NCBI GenBank assembly: GCA_035294465.1 | Contig: DATGKW010000164.1 | Span: forward strand, 1 to 58,615 | DNA: 58,615 nt | Reading direction: 5' to 3' | From: Paraktedonobacter sp035294465 | GTDB taxonomy: Bacteria; Chloroflexota; Ktedonobacteria; Ktedonobacterales; Ktedonobacteraceae | Notes under the pieces: generated by a model | Told to the model about the DNA's origin: nothing | Databases searched by the model: none | What the model saw: only the letters and a program-made list of their open reading frames with translations | Part shown: one piece after another, positions 50,546 to 58,615 of the stretch | How positions within the stretch are numbered: the stretch's first letter is position 1 | Layout: every line of letters starts with the position of its first letter | Translations under genes and position numbers: made by a program

Positions 50546-51442
50546 GTGATTCAGCCATCAAAATCCCAACCAGAGAACGGGGCGGTTGCGCCAGTTTCGA
50601 ACTTGCAGAGGTTGTGGGAGCATGATGGTTTCGCGCTTACTCTTCAGCTTCCCCCGATCTTTACTCCACAGGCGCAAGATATCATTGCGCGGGCGGCACG
50701 GCTTATTCGAGGAGCCGATGCTGTGCTGGTAGCGGACGCGCCGGACGGGATGATTGCCTTGAGCAGTATAGCTGTGGCTGTGCTGTTCGAACGGGCCGGG
50801 CTGCCTACAATTGTTCAGATTCATGGGCGCGATAAAAACCGCCTGGCTTTACAGGGCGAGATTCTGGGGCTGGGCGCGCTGAATATACCAAATGTGCTGG
50901 TGGATACCAGGACGGTTAGTCGAGCAAGCCTGGGACGGCATGCCGACGCCCGGCTGGTGGGCGACCTGGATGGTCCTACGCTGCTTGCTACCGCGGCCCG
51001 CTTGCGCGACAAGGCCCGTTTCCTTTCGGGTGCGAGCATCAAGGCGCCGCCTGCTTTCTACCTGGGCGCACTTATTGACCTGGAAGAACCGCTATTAAGC
51101 GAAAAGCTGATGGCAGCGCAATTCCTGGCGACGGCTCCGCTCTCCGACTATCAAAGCTCGTTTGAAACACTTTCCTCGTTCCTGGCTGCTCACGCGGATT
51201 TCTTGCGCTCGCGCCCGCTGCTGGTGAGTGTGCCGTTTGCTGGCGGTTCACGGGCTGAGTATGGCAGTCTGCATGCTCACGCGGGCGGGATGGACGAGGA
51301 GCGCCTGGGCGAGATGGTGCGCCTTTTGCAGAGGTTGCCGGGAGTGCGTGGTTGCAACATCGTGATCCAGCATCTTGACGGCCTGGCCATGATAGAACGA
51401 ACACTGAGTTCAGATCTGTTTCACCTTGAAAGGCGAGAGTGA
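50546..51442 (+). CDS. MTHFR-like protein, degenerate
   Basis: 298 aa TIM-barrel related to methylenetetrahydrofolate reductase. The strand/helix HGRDKNRLALQGEILGLGAL aligns with the folate-site SCRDRNRIALQGDLLSASAL of the full MTHFR four genes down. But the FAD-loop LLTGDH is VDTRTV here, and the GADFIQTQAVFD strand is LATAPLSDYQSSFE. So flavin or folate binding is probably lost or changed; it may be a subunit or have a new substrate. GTG start with TATGGAGG upstream. GTGA overlap couples it to the next gene. First gene of a four-gene operon. Confidence 0.75.
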   Translation: MIQPSKSQPENGAVAPVSNLQRLWEHDGFALTLQLPPIFTPQAQDIIARAARLIRGADAVLVADAPDGMIALSSIAVAVLFERAGLPTIVQIHGRDKNRLALQGEILGLGALNIPNVLVDTRTVSRASLGRHADARLVGDLDGPTLLATAARLRDKARFLSGASIKAPPAFYLGALIDLEEPLLSEKLMAAQFLATAPLSDYQSSFETLSSFLAAHADFLRSRPLLVSVPFAGGSRAEYGSLHAHAGGMDEERLGEMVRLLQRLPGVRGCNIVIQHLDGLAMIERTLSSDLFHLERRE

Positions 51443-53028
51443 TCTCTATGCTGATCGAATTGAAGCCGCCTAAGAAGATTGATAGCGCGCAACTCTCTGC
51501 GATCTTTGCAGCGCTTGGGCAGATCCTGAGCGAGTATGCCCAGAAGCCCGCTTACCAGGAACTGCTCGGCAATACGCGTATCTGTTTTGATTGGGTGCAA
51601 TACAAACAGAATTTTCGCCCAGCCGTTGCGAAGCGGATCGCCTTTCATCCCGACCTGCGCGCCGTTCGGCATCGCGAGATTCACATCGACTTGCGTCAGG
51701 TCAATGCCCAGAGTCTGGAGGTGGATTTGCGCCGCTGCCTTGATAGCTGGTCGCCCGCACCTGCTCTCCCGGCGATTGCAGCCTCGGTCGAGACTGCCGC
51801 GCCCGCGAGCGACGCCGGGCCAGGCCAGACAGCGATAGCTCTTGCTACCAGGCTGGCTGGACTGACAGACGAGGAGGATTCGTGGGAGAATCCTGACCAT
51901 CTGTACCTTGAGCCTTTTCAACTGGCCCGCCACAGTATCATCTGGTCATTCAATGCACTCTACTGGAACGCTCTGGATAAATGGGAGGCCATCTTTCAGA
52001 AAAGCTACGAGTCGAGCCTGCCGGGTGGGGTGACGGATGCGTGCAATCCCGATTTCGTGGCCGCTTCGGTCAGGCGTTTGTGCCAGATCCTTGATGAGCT
52101 CAAGAGCAAGGAGCAACTGCCAGAGCAGATCTTCGTGCTGGAGATCGGCGTGGGTAACGGTGCGCAGGCTCGCACCTGGCTTGATGAATTTCAGCGGCTG
52201 GCGCGCAAAACCAGAGTCGATTATTATGAGCGCCTGCATTATCTGATAAGCGACTTTTCCGCCTGTGTGCTGGATGCGGCGCGCGAGGCCATCACGCCGC
52301 ATCTGGATCACGTGAGTTTTCTGGTCCTGGATGCCTCGGATCCTTTGAAAAGTCTGGCCTTTTTGCGTTATAAAGTGCTGTTCGTGCATATCTCCAATGT
52401 CTACGATAATTTGCCCAGCAGCGAACTGATCAAGGCTGGCAGCCGCTACTATCAGGTTGAAGTGCGGGCATATCTGCCACGCGAGCAAGCCGAAACAATC
52501 GCGCAAAAGTACGAAGTTCCGCTGCAACAACTGCCGACGAGCATTACTCGCTTCCTCAAGATTGGCCCGGACTATTTTGAGCACACCGAACAGGGAGTCC
52601 GCTTCTGGTCCGATGTCTGGCGCGCGCTGAAGCTCGAAGAGCGTTACGCGGAACTGGATGACCTTTCGCAACTCAAGCTGTTCGATGGGTTCGATAGCCG
52701 CGACGTGCAGAGCCTGCTGGAAGAGATCAACGGCGATGTGCGCGTCCATTTAAACGAGATGGCCCTGAAGAGCTTTATCAATACTCTGCCACTGCTGCAT
52801 CCGCGGGGCATTTTCCAGGTCCAGGATATTTTTATCACGGACCTGGAGCAGTATCGCAGTTCGTTTCGTGGCCCCGGCAAGTACGATGGCTCGGTGGTGA
52901 ACTGGGTAAACGGGCCACTATTGCGCTTTGTCGGGAATCGCTGCGGGTACGATGTGTACTTCCAGCCGTTTACCACGTACCGCAAAAATTCGAATATCAC
53001 CGTGCTGACAACGAGCATCAGAGATTGA
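51439..53028 (+). CDS. Large SAM-methyltransferase-like protein of the C1 operon
   Basis: 529 aa from the overlapping GTG (an ATG three codons later is possible). Residues about 1-110 are an extra alpha/beta domain I do not recognise; a Pro/Ala linker follows; from about 235 a Rossmann methyltransferase core appears: FVLEIGVGNGAQARTWLDEF (motif I), YLISDFSACVLDAARE, VSFLVLDASDP and KVLFVHISNVYDNLPSSE. The last resembles the MidA-type arrangement (ISNVYDNLP). A further C-terminal 200 residues (LLEEINGDVRVHLNEMALKS) are not typical. Its location between MTHFR-like and MetE-like genes suggests a role in methyl transfer or methionine/SAM use. The exact reaction is unknown. Confidence 0.72.
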   Translation: MISMLIELKPPKKIDSAQLSAIFAALGQILSEYAQKPAYQELLGNTRICFDWVQYKQNFRPAVAKRIAFHPDLRAVRHREIHIDLRQVNAQSLEVDLRRCLDSWSPAPALPAIAASVETAAPASDAGPGQTAIALATRLAGLTDEEDSWENPDHLYLEPFQLARHSIIWSFNALYWNALDKWEAIFQKSYESSLPGGVTDACNPDFVAASVRRLCQILDELKSKEQLPEQIFVLEIGVGNGAQARTWLDEFQRLARKTRVDYYERLHYLISDFSACVLDAAREAITPHLDHVSFLVLDASDPLKSLAFLRYKVLFVHISNVYDNLPSSELIKAGSRYYQVEVRAYLPREQAETIAQKYEVPLQQLPTSITRFLKIGPDYFEHTEQGVRFWSDVWRALKLEERYAELDDLSQLKLFDGFDSRDVQSLLEEINGDVRVHLNEMALKSFINTLPLLHPRGIFQVQDIFITDLEQYRSSFRGPGKYDGSVVNWVNGPLLRFVGNRCGYDVYFQPFTTYRKNSNITVLTTSIRD

Positions 53029-53038
53029 GAGGGGGTCA

Positions 53039-54043
53039 ATGATAGTACGCAAATTGTTGCCCACCGGCGTCATTGGCAGCTACTCGATTCCAGAGTGGTT
53101 GGAACGCGCCAAGACCGATTACTTGCAACGCAGGATTGGCGCGGATCAGCTCCAGGATATGCATAATATCGCGATCAAGGCTGCGATCAAGGATCAGGAG
53201 CGGGCCGGAATCGATATTGTCACTGACGGCGAACTGCGGCGCGATAATGATGTTGACTACTTTGCCTACCGCATTCCCGGAGTTGAGATCGATCATCGGG
53301 CCAAGACCTACTATTATGACTTCTACGATAGCGTGATCCGTCACAAAATCCCTACCGCCGCGCTCGGCCTGCTCCCCGATTTTCTCTTTCTCAAAGAAAA
53401 CACCGATCAGGCGACAAAGTTTACTCTCACTGGTCCGTTCACCCTGGCCAAGCGCATTAAAAATGAGTATTACCCTCACGAGGAGGAGGTGGCGATGGAA
53501 TTCGCACGGCTGATGAACACCGAACTCAAGGCGCTGGCGCGGGCGGGCGCGGACTATATCCAGCTTGACGAGTCCTATCTGACCGGCTACCCAGAGGATC
53601 TGAAATGGGTTGTGCAGGCCATCAATATCGCCTGCGAGGGCGTGGAGAGCCATCTGATCCTGCACGTGTGCTATGGCAACCGCTATGGCAAGCCCTACTG
53701 GGATGGCAATTATCGCTTCCTCTTCCCCGGCATCTTCGAGGCCAATATTCACCAGCTTGCCCTGGAGTTTGCGCGCAAGGGCGATGAAGACCTGGAGTTG
53801 TTCAGCAAGTATCCCAGCGAGCTAGAATTGGGGCTGGGCGTGATCGATGTCAAAAATGAGCAGGTCGAGACTCCGCAGCAAGTTGCGGAGCGCGTGCGGC
53901 GAGCCTTGAAGCACATGCGACCGGAGAAGCTCTATGTAAATCCCGATTGTGGCATGCATAATCTGCCAGGCGAAGTCGCTTTAAAGAAGCTCAAGGCGAT
54001 GGTTCAGGGAGTAGAACTTGTGCGACGGGAGCTAAGTTCATGA
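53039..54043 (+). CDS. Core-MetE type methionine synthase-like protein
   Basis: 334 aa, only the C-terminal catalytic half of cobalamin-independent methionine synthase. Zinc ligands are visible: His and Cys in LHVCYGN, Cys in NPDCGMHN, and a Glu in ELGLGVID. DIVTDGELRRDNDVDYF and YIQLDESYLTGYP line the homocysteine site. Short core-MetE proteins are known in Chloroflexota (Dehalococcoides) and archaea; there they take the methyl group from a corrinoid protein rather than methyl-tetrahydrofolate. A 10-bp gap with GAGGGGG precedes the ATG; it ends in an ATGA overlap with the MetV-MTHFR gene. No corrinoid protein gene is adjacent. Confidence 0.85.
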   Translation: MIVRKLLPTGVIGSYSIPEWLERAKTDYLQRRIGADQLQDMHNIAIKAAIKDQERAGIDIVTDGELRRDNDVDYFAYRIPGVEIDHRAKTYYYDFYDSVIRHKIPTAALGLLPDFLFLKENTDQATKFTLTGPFTLAKRIKNEYYPHEEEVAMEFARLMNTELKALARAGADYIQLDESYLTGYPEDLKWVVQAINIACEGVESHLILHVCYGNRYGKPYWDGNYRFLFPGIFEANIHQLALEFARKGDEDLELFSKYPSELELGLGVIDVKNEQVETPQQVAERVRRALKHMRPEKLYVNPDCGMHNLPGEVALKKLKAMVQGVELVRRELSS

Positions 54044-55464
54044 GCGAGAAACGCGAAGAAGGAGAATACACGATTTCTCCGCAGGAAACAGCAGAGGACC
54101 GCGAGCAGGTATCGCATAGGCGCAGAAGTCCGCTGGCTGTTCTGGCAAGCCGCGTCGGTCAGGGAACGCGGGAGCTTGGCAGGAATGCCGGGAAACTGGC
54201 CGGGCAAGCTTTCCTCAAAATGGAAGAGGCGAGCAAAGGCGCACTGTTCGACTGCCGGATGTGCGGCCAGTGTATGTTGCAACAAACGGCTCTGATCTGT
54301 CCAATGCGTTGTCCCAAAGGTATGCGCAACGGTCCCTGCGGCGGCTCCTCGCTTGATGGCAAGTGCGAGGTCTATCCTGACAGACCCTGCATCTGGGTCG
54401 AGATTTATAAACGTTCCCAGCGCTTTGGTCTGACTGAGCGTGTTGAAAGGCTCCAATGGCCGCTCAACTGGTCCTTGCAAAATACGTCAGCGTATGGAAA
54501 CGTGCTGAACGGGAAGTGGTTTACCCCCAAATGGGCGCGGATTCTGGATCAGCCAAAGCCTGCGCAGAAGGCCGGCACGCGTCTCGAAGAAGCGCTCAAT
54601 TCAGGACGCTTTGTGGTGACGGCCGAGTTAGGACCACCGCGTTCAGCCAATGCCGAAGTCATTCGCAGAAAGGCCGAACTTTTCCGGGGGAGGGTCGTGG
54701 CTGTCAACGTCACAGACAACTCGCGCGGGATTGCGCGCCTCTCCAGCCTGGCAGGCTGCCTGATCCTGCAGGAAGCCGGCATTGAGCCTGTACTGCAAAT
54801 GAGTTGTCGCGACCGCAACCGCATCGCGCTGCAAGGCGATCTGCTGAGCGCGTCAGCACTCGGTTTGCATAATGTCCTGCTGCTCACCGGCGATCACCAG
54901 TGCTACGGCGATGAGCCAGAGGCTATGGGAGTCTTTGACCTCGATAGCGTTTCGCTGCTGGCTCTGGCGCGGCGTATGCGCGATAACGGCCAACTGCTCT
55001 CCGGGCAGGCGTTACCGGTCTCTCCGCGCCTCTTGCTGGGTGCAGCCGCTAATCCTGAAGGCGAGCCACTCGACCTCCAGGTTCTGCGCCTGGAAAAGAA
55101 GGTAGCAGCCGGGGCCGATTTCATCCAGACCCAGGCTGTGTTTGATCTCGCACACTTCCGGCGCTGGATGGAGGGTGTTCGCGCACGTGGGCTGCACCAG
55201 GAGACAAGGATCCTGGCCGGCATTCTCCTGCTAAACTCGGCGGAACGCGCCAGTTTCATTCGCGCAAACGTGCCAGGGATGCGCGTCTCCGACGGCCTGG
55301 TGAATCGTCTGGCCAGATCAGGCGATCAGCAGACCGAGGGCAAGAAAATCGCCCAGGAACTGATCCAGGATCTGGGTGAGATCGAGGGCGTGGCAGGAGT
55401 TCACATCATGACAATTGCCTGGGAAGAGGCCGTGCCCCAGATACTTGACGCCGTAGGGATCTAA
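54040..55464 (+). CDS. MetV-MTHFR fusion (methylenetetrahydrofolate reductase)
   Basis: 474 aa. Residues about 70-120 hold eight Cys (CRMCGQC, CPMRCPKG, NGPCGG, GKCEVYP, PCIW), the MTHFR_C/MetV domain that binds metal or Fe-S clusters. After a linker, residues about 190-474 form the MTHFR barrel (VVTAELGPPRSAN, SCRDRNRIALQGDLL, LLLTGDHQCYGDEP, AAGADFIQTQAVFDL). Reduces methylene-THF to methyl-THF; MetV pairing is typical of acetogens and other bacteria using ferredoxin rather than NADH. Here the two are fused with MetV first. It is the last gene of the C1 operon, and methyl-THF would be the donor for the core-MetE system. Confidence 0.9.
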   Translation: MSEKREEGEYTISPQETAEDREQVSHRRRSPLAVLASRVGQGTRELGRNAGKLAGQAFLKMEEASKGALFDCRMCGQCMLQQTALICPMRCPKGMRNGPCGGSSLDGKCEVYPDRPCIWVEIYKRSQRFGLTERVERLQWPLNWSLQNTSAYGNVLNGKWFTPKWARILDQPKPAQKAGTRLEEALNSGRFVVTAELGPPRSANAEVIRRKAELFRGRVVAVNVTDNSRGIARLSSLAGCLILQEAGIEPVLQMSCRDRNRIALQGDLLSASALGLHNVLLLTGDHQCYGDEPEAMGVFDLDSVSLLALARRMRDNGQLLSGQALPVSPRLLLGAAANPEGEPLDLQVLRLEKKVAAGADFIQTQAVFDLAHFRRWMEGVRARGLHQETRILAGILLLNSAERASFIRANVPGMRVSDGLVNRLARSGDQQTEGKKIAQELIQDLGEIEGVAGVHIMTIAWEEAVPQILDAVGI

Positions 55465-55559
55465 TCCTTGTTAGATTCGCGCCGAAATCAGAGGGATCAC
55501 CACCAGGGTCAGCGACAAGCCCGAAAAGAACAGTCGCGAGCGTGCCGGCCACGATTCTT

Positions 55560-55594
55560 CCTTTGTTCAATTTGCAGACTTTTACCTGGCCCTG
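55560..55594. repeat. Dispersed intergenic repeat, copy 2
   Basis: Matches 48210-48244 at 31 of 35 positions. On the minus strand both copies encode VKV(R/C)KLNKG, on the plus strand FVQFADFY, with mostly silent changes in either frame. It lies in the 333-bp gap 55465-55797, which otherwise holds a TGATAGAAT extended -10 (about 55740-55748) for the next gene and nothing else I can support. Confidence 0.7.
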
Positions 55595-55797
55595 TTCTGG
55601 CAATCGCCAGACTATTTCTTTTTCTCTACGATCTGATAAAATACTATCTCAAGATCCGAAGGATGGAAAACCGGCTTCGGCGCATACTTACGCGCAACTT
55701 TTACGTTCTCACTGAGAGATATCTATCTCCGTGCGCGTTATGATAGAATAAGAGGTAAATTCACGCCAAATAGGCTGAACAGAGGAAAAATACAACT

Positions 55798-56826
55798 ATG
55801 GCAAAGACAAAACAAACCGGTTCCGCGGCCCAGCGGCGCGCACAAGAACGCCAGCAGAGACAGCGCCGCGACGCAGGCCGTGCCTCGACCCCTCCTAAGG
55901 GGAGAAGCTCATCCAGTGGGCCGAAAATGCTCAAAAAGGATCGTACCAGGCTTTATATGGTCATTGGTGTGCTCGGCATCATCGTGGCGTTTATTATCGC
56001 GATTGTCATTCTCAAGAATGTCACAAGCCCCAACCTGAAACCAACCCCTGCCAATCAAGGCGTCTTGCAGCAGCTAACCGGGGTTAATCAATCCACATGG
56101 GAGACGGTTGGCACTGGCGGGGTGCCCAACCCCTTTACCACCAGAACTGGTCAGCCGGCTTTGAAAGGCTCGAACGGGCTGCCTGAGTTTCTCTACATTG
56201 GTGGAGAGTACTGCCCTAATTGCGCGGCCGAACGCTGGGCAATGATCAACGCGCTCAGCCGCTTTGGAACATTCCAGCATTTGAGCCAGCTCATCTCCTA
56301 CGAGGAGAATATTCATACGTTCACCTTCGAGGGCAGTAGCTATACCAGCAAGTATATTGATTTCGTGCCCAGGGAGATTGCAGGAAATACCACGGATAAC
56401 ACGGGCAACTATGTTACCCTGGACAGATTGACGTCTGCTCAACAGAGTCTTTTCAACCAGTACGACAACCAGGGGACTATTCCTTTCGTCGATATTGGTA
56501 ATAAGTATACTCTGGCTCAGGCCAGCTACAGTTTTACCGTTTTGCAAGATAGCCACGGTATTTCGTATGACTGGTCCGCGATTGCCGGCGCACTTTCAAA
56601 CCCGAATTCGTCGATCACTCAGTCGATCATTGGCACTGCCAATTACCTGACGGCTGCCATCTGTAGTGTGACCAACCAGCAGCCTGGAAATGTCTGTGAT
56701 GTGGCTACGATCCAGCAAATTGAGCATACGATAGGTGCAACTACGGCCTCAAATGGAACGAACAGCAGTGCAGTAGCCATTGCGCCTGCCGATTTCGTGG
56801 CAACGCAGCGCCGCGTGCTGGCATAA
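55798..56826 (+). CDS. DUF929 thioredoxin-like membrane protein
   Basis: 342 aa. A basic, disordered N-terminus (residues 1-48) is followed by a membrane helix (LYMVIGVLGIIVAFIIAIVI, about 52-72) and an extracytoplasmic thioredoxin-like domain with FLYIGGEYCPNCAAERWAM (CxxC), an IPFVDIGNKYTL strand and a second Cys pair later (AAICSVTNQQPGNVCDV). DUF929 proteins are common in Chloroflexota, Actinobacteria and archaea and are probably thiol oxidoreductases or disulfide isomerases outside the membrane; the function is not established. Confidence 0.85.
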   Translation: MAKTKQTGSAAQRRAQERQQRQRRDAGRASTPPKGRSSSSGPKMLKKDRTRLYMVIGVLGIIVAFIIAIVILKNVTSPNLKPTPANQGVLQQLTGVNQSTWETVGTGGVPNPFTTRTGQPALKGSNGLPEFLYIGGEYCPNCAAERWAMINALSRFGTFQHLSQLISYEENIHTFTFEGSSYTSKYIDFVPREIAGNTTDNTGNYVTLDRLTSAQQSLFNQYDNQGTIPFVDIGNKYTLAQASYSFTVLQDSHGISYDWSAIAGALSNPNSSITQSIIGTANYLTAAICSVTNQQPGNVCDVATIQQIEHTIGATTASNGTNSSAVAIAPADFVATQRRVLA

Positions 56827-56920
56827 GGCGCTGGACGAGACGCGAGAAAAAAGAAGAACTCCTCGCCACTGTTTTTCTTTTAAAACTGGCGGGGGGAGCT
56901 GATGTTCAGAGAGCGGACAA

Positions 56921-56990
56921 GAGACGACCTTCTGAGATATACTGAAGAACCATTTAAACAAAACGCTTCAGTAGATCGGGAGGTCGTCTC
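56921..56990 (+). promoter_or_regulatory. Nested-hairpin leader before aidB
   Basis: GAGACGACCT (56921-56930) pairs perfectly with AGGTCGTCTC (56981-56990); inside it TACTGAAG (56940-56947) pairs with CTTCAGTA (56966-56973) around an 18-nt AT-rich loop. It ends 63 nt before the aidB start. A TATACT -10-like sequence lies at 56938-56943 within it, so it could be either a structured leader or a palindromic operator surrounding the promoter. Confidence 0.6.
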
Positions 56991-57053
56991 CTCGTCAGGG
57001 CGCTTTGCGCAAGAGCAACAGACGGCCACATTGAACGGTTGAAAGGAAATCGT

Positions 57054-58615
57054 ATGGATATGGTGAACCGGGTTCCTGCCGTCCAATTCGGTACGCATAC
57101 TGTTTTTAATCAGCCACCGCCGCTGGTCGATTACAATGTTTTTACGCAAGATGCCGCTCTGGTTGAGAGTGTTCAGCGCGAGGGAGCTGGTTGGGCGCAG
57201 GATCGTTTGAGCCAGATGGGCGCCTTTGCCGGACGTGAAGAGGTCATCCAATGGGGATTCGACGCGAACGTATATGAGCCGGCCCTGCAAACGCACGACC
57301 GCTATGGGCGCCGCATCGATGAAGTGAGATTTCATCCTGCCTACCATCATCTAATGAAGCACGCGGTAGCCTGGGGAATGCATGCCTCCTCCTGGCGTGA
57401 TGATCCTCCAGGAGGTCACGTGGCGCGAGCCGCTGCTTTCTATCTTTTTGCTCAGGTTGAGGCGGGACATGGCTGTCCAATCTCGATGACGCATGCTGCC
57501 ATTCCTGTTCTGCGCAGGCAACCTGATCTGGCCCAGATCTGGTTACCCCACTTGCTCTCGCTTGAGTATGATCCCGGGTTGCGCCCTGTTTCAGAGAAGA
57601 AAGGGGTGCTCTGTGGGATGGGTATGACCGAGAAGCAAGGGGGATCGGATGTGCGGAGCAATACTACCCAGGCTCGCTCGGAAGGAGATGGAGCCTATGT
57701 GCTGACGGGCCACAAGTGGTTCTGCTCGGCCCCAATGTGCGATCTCTTTTTGATCCTGGCTCAGGCTCCAGGAGGGCTTTCTTGCTTTTTGCTCCCGCGT
57801 GTTCTGCCCGATGGCACGCGAAATCGCTTTTTGATTCAGCGTCTCAAGCAGAAGCTGGGAAATCGCTCAAATGCTTCCAGTGAGGTTGAATTTGACCGGG
57901 CCTGGGCGAGACTGGTGGGAGAAGAGGGGAAGGGCGTGCGGACCATCCTGGAAATGGTCAATTTTACCCGTCTGGATTGTATTCTCGGGACGGCTGCACT
58001 CATGCGCCAGGCAGTTGCGCAAGCGACCCATCACGCAGCCTATCGCCAGGTGTTTGGTCATCGTCTCCTGGATCAGGCTCTCATGCAGAACGTCCTGGCT
58101 GACCTGGCTATCGAGTCGGAGGCTGCGACAATCCTGGCGATGCGGCTTGCACGAGCCTGCGATCAGGCAGAGACGGACGAACATGAGCAGCTGATCAAAC
58201 GGCTGGGAACGGCCGTTGGCAAATACTGGGTGACTAAGCGCGGCCCTGTCCATGTGGCCGAGGCCCTGGAGTGCCTGGGAGGCAACGGCTATGTCGAAGA
58301 GTGCATTCTGCCCAGGCTCTATCGAGAGGCCCCGCTCAATTCGCTCTGGGAGGGATCAGGGAATGTGAATGCATTGGACGTGCTACGGGCGCTCGCCAGG
58401 GAGCCGCACGCACTCGACCATTTCTTTGAGGAACTCGCCCCGGCGCGCAAAACAGATCCACGCCTTGATGCAGCAGTCACACAGCTTCAGCATCAACTAA
58501 GCGACCAGGAGGCGCTGGAATGGAGGGCGAGATATCTCGTGGAGCAGATGGCTCTCGTGTTCCAGGGAGCGCTTCTGGTGCAACAGGGGCATCCGGCCGT
58601 TGCAGACGCTTTCTG
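57054..58615 (+). CDS. aidB: AidB-like acyl-CoA dehydrogenase, 3' end outside the window
   Basis: About 520 codons are visible, starting at ATG 57054 with AAAGGA 7 nt upstream, and no stop before the window end. The N-terminus (TVFNQPPPLVDYNVFTQDAAL) is typical of AidB, as are HASSWRDDPPGGHVARAA, GMGMTEKQGGSDVRSNTT, LTGHKWFCSAPMCDLFLILA and LECLGGNGYVEECILPRLYR. AidB is the FAD-containing branch of the acyl-CoA dehydrogenase family induced in the alkylation response in E. coli, with a DNA-binding C-terminal part. No ada or alkB gene lies in the window, so regulation here may differ; the nested-hairpin leader is the obvious candidate. Confidence 0.94.
   Translation, partial: MDMVNRVPAVQFGTHTVFNQPPPLVDYNVFTQDAALVESVQREGAGWAQDRLSQMGAFAGREEVIQWGFDANVYEPALQTHDRYGRRIDEVRFHPAYHHLMKHAVAWGMHASSWRDDPPGGHVARAAAFYLFAQVEAGHGCPISMTHAAIPVLRRQPDLAQIWLPHLLSLEYDPGLRPVSEKKGVLCGMGMTEKQGGSDVRSNTTQARSEGDGAYVLTGHKWFCSAPMCDLFLILAQAPGGLSCFLLPRVLPDGTRNRFLIQRLKQKLGNRSNASSEVEFDRAWARLVGEEGKGVRTILEMVNFTRLDCILGTAALMRQAVAQATHHAAYRQVFGHRLLDQALMQNVLADLAIESEAATILAMRLARACDQAETDEHEQLIKRLGTAVGKYWVTKRGPVHVAEALECLGGNGYVEECILPRLYREAPLNSLWEGSGNVNALDVLRALAREPHALDHFFEELAPARKTDPRLDAAVTQLQHQLSDQEALEWRARYLVEQMALVFQGALLVQQGHPAVADAF

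Overview
The window looks like chromosomal DNA of a Ktedonobacteria-type member of the Chloroflexota: GC-rich, with many stand-alone genes on both strands, secreted glycoside hydrolases with carbohydrate-binding modules, a eukaryotic-like Ser/Thr kinase with a large ectodomain, an ileS under T-box control and a core-type MetE. The assignment is inference from gene content; there is no rRNA in the window, and I see no tRNA gene.

Layout. 1-4.5 kb (minus): a T-box leader, alaX and the 5' part of ileS. 4.6-8 kb: a DUF3592-like membrane protein, a methyltransferase/FAD-oxidoreductase pair and an FG-GAP-like membrane protein. 8-12 kb: a secreted GH92 enzyme behind a promoter carrying two LacI-type operators. 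12.3-19.2 kb: a Ser/Thr kinase with beta-helix ectodomain, msrA, a DUF4097-like membrane protein, a histidine kinase and a single-domain response regulator. 19.5-26.2 kb: a 6.7-kb integrative element bounded by a perfect 25-bp direct repeat. It encodes an HUH rolling-circle Rep, a tyrosine integrase, an HTH-GNAT fusion, an XRE regulator, a coiled-coil protein and three small membrane proteins, and holds a large nested inverted repeat that looks like an origin. 26.2-36 kb: a KGG-repeat stress protein behind a structured leader, murJ, putrescine aminotransferase, csaA with an ABC-ATPase remnant at its 3' end, a HAD hydrolase, an EF-G paralogue and an Asp-box propeller protein. 36-46 kb: a Tat-exported BBE-type flavoprotein, a zinc-ribbon membrane protein coupled to a NYN nuclease, a GH12-CBM2 cellulase, two tandem MFS transporters, an amidohydrolase and an Sfp-type phosphopantetheinyl transferase. 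46-50.2 kb: Hsp20, a cobalamin riboswitch with a lone BtuF-like lipoprotein, an AraC-type response regulator and a methyltransferase. 50.5-55.5 kb: a tightly coupled four-gene C1/methionine operon. 55.8 kb to the end: a DUF929 thioredoxin-like protein and aidB, which runs off the window.

The two most interesting systems are the integrative element, which resembles the Rep/Int core of actinobacterial AICEs but shows no FtsK/TraB translocase, and the C1 operon. The operon joins a degenerate MTHFR-like protein, an unusual large SAM-methyltransferase-like protein, core-MetE and a MetV-MTHFR fusion, and may be a non-canonical methyl-transfer route to methionine. Several leaders (Ile T-box, cobalamin riboswitch, and nested hairpins before the KGG gene and aidB) point to RNA-level control.
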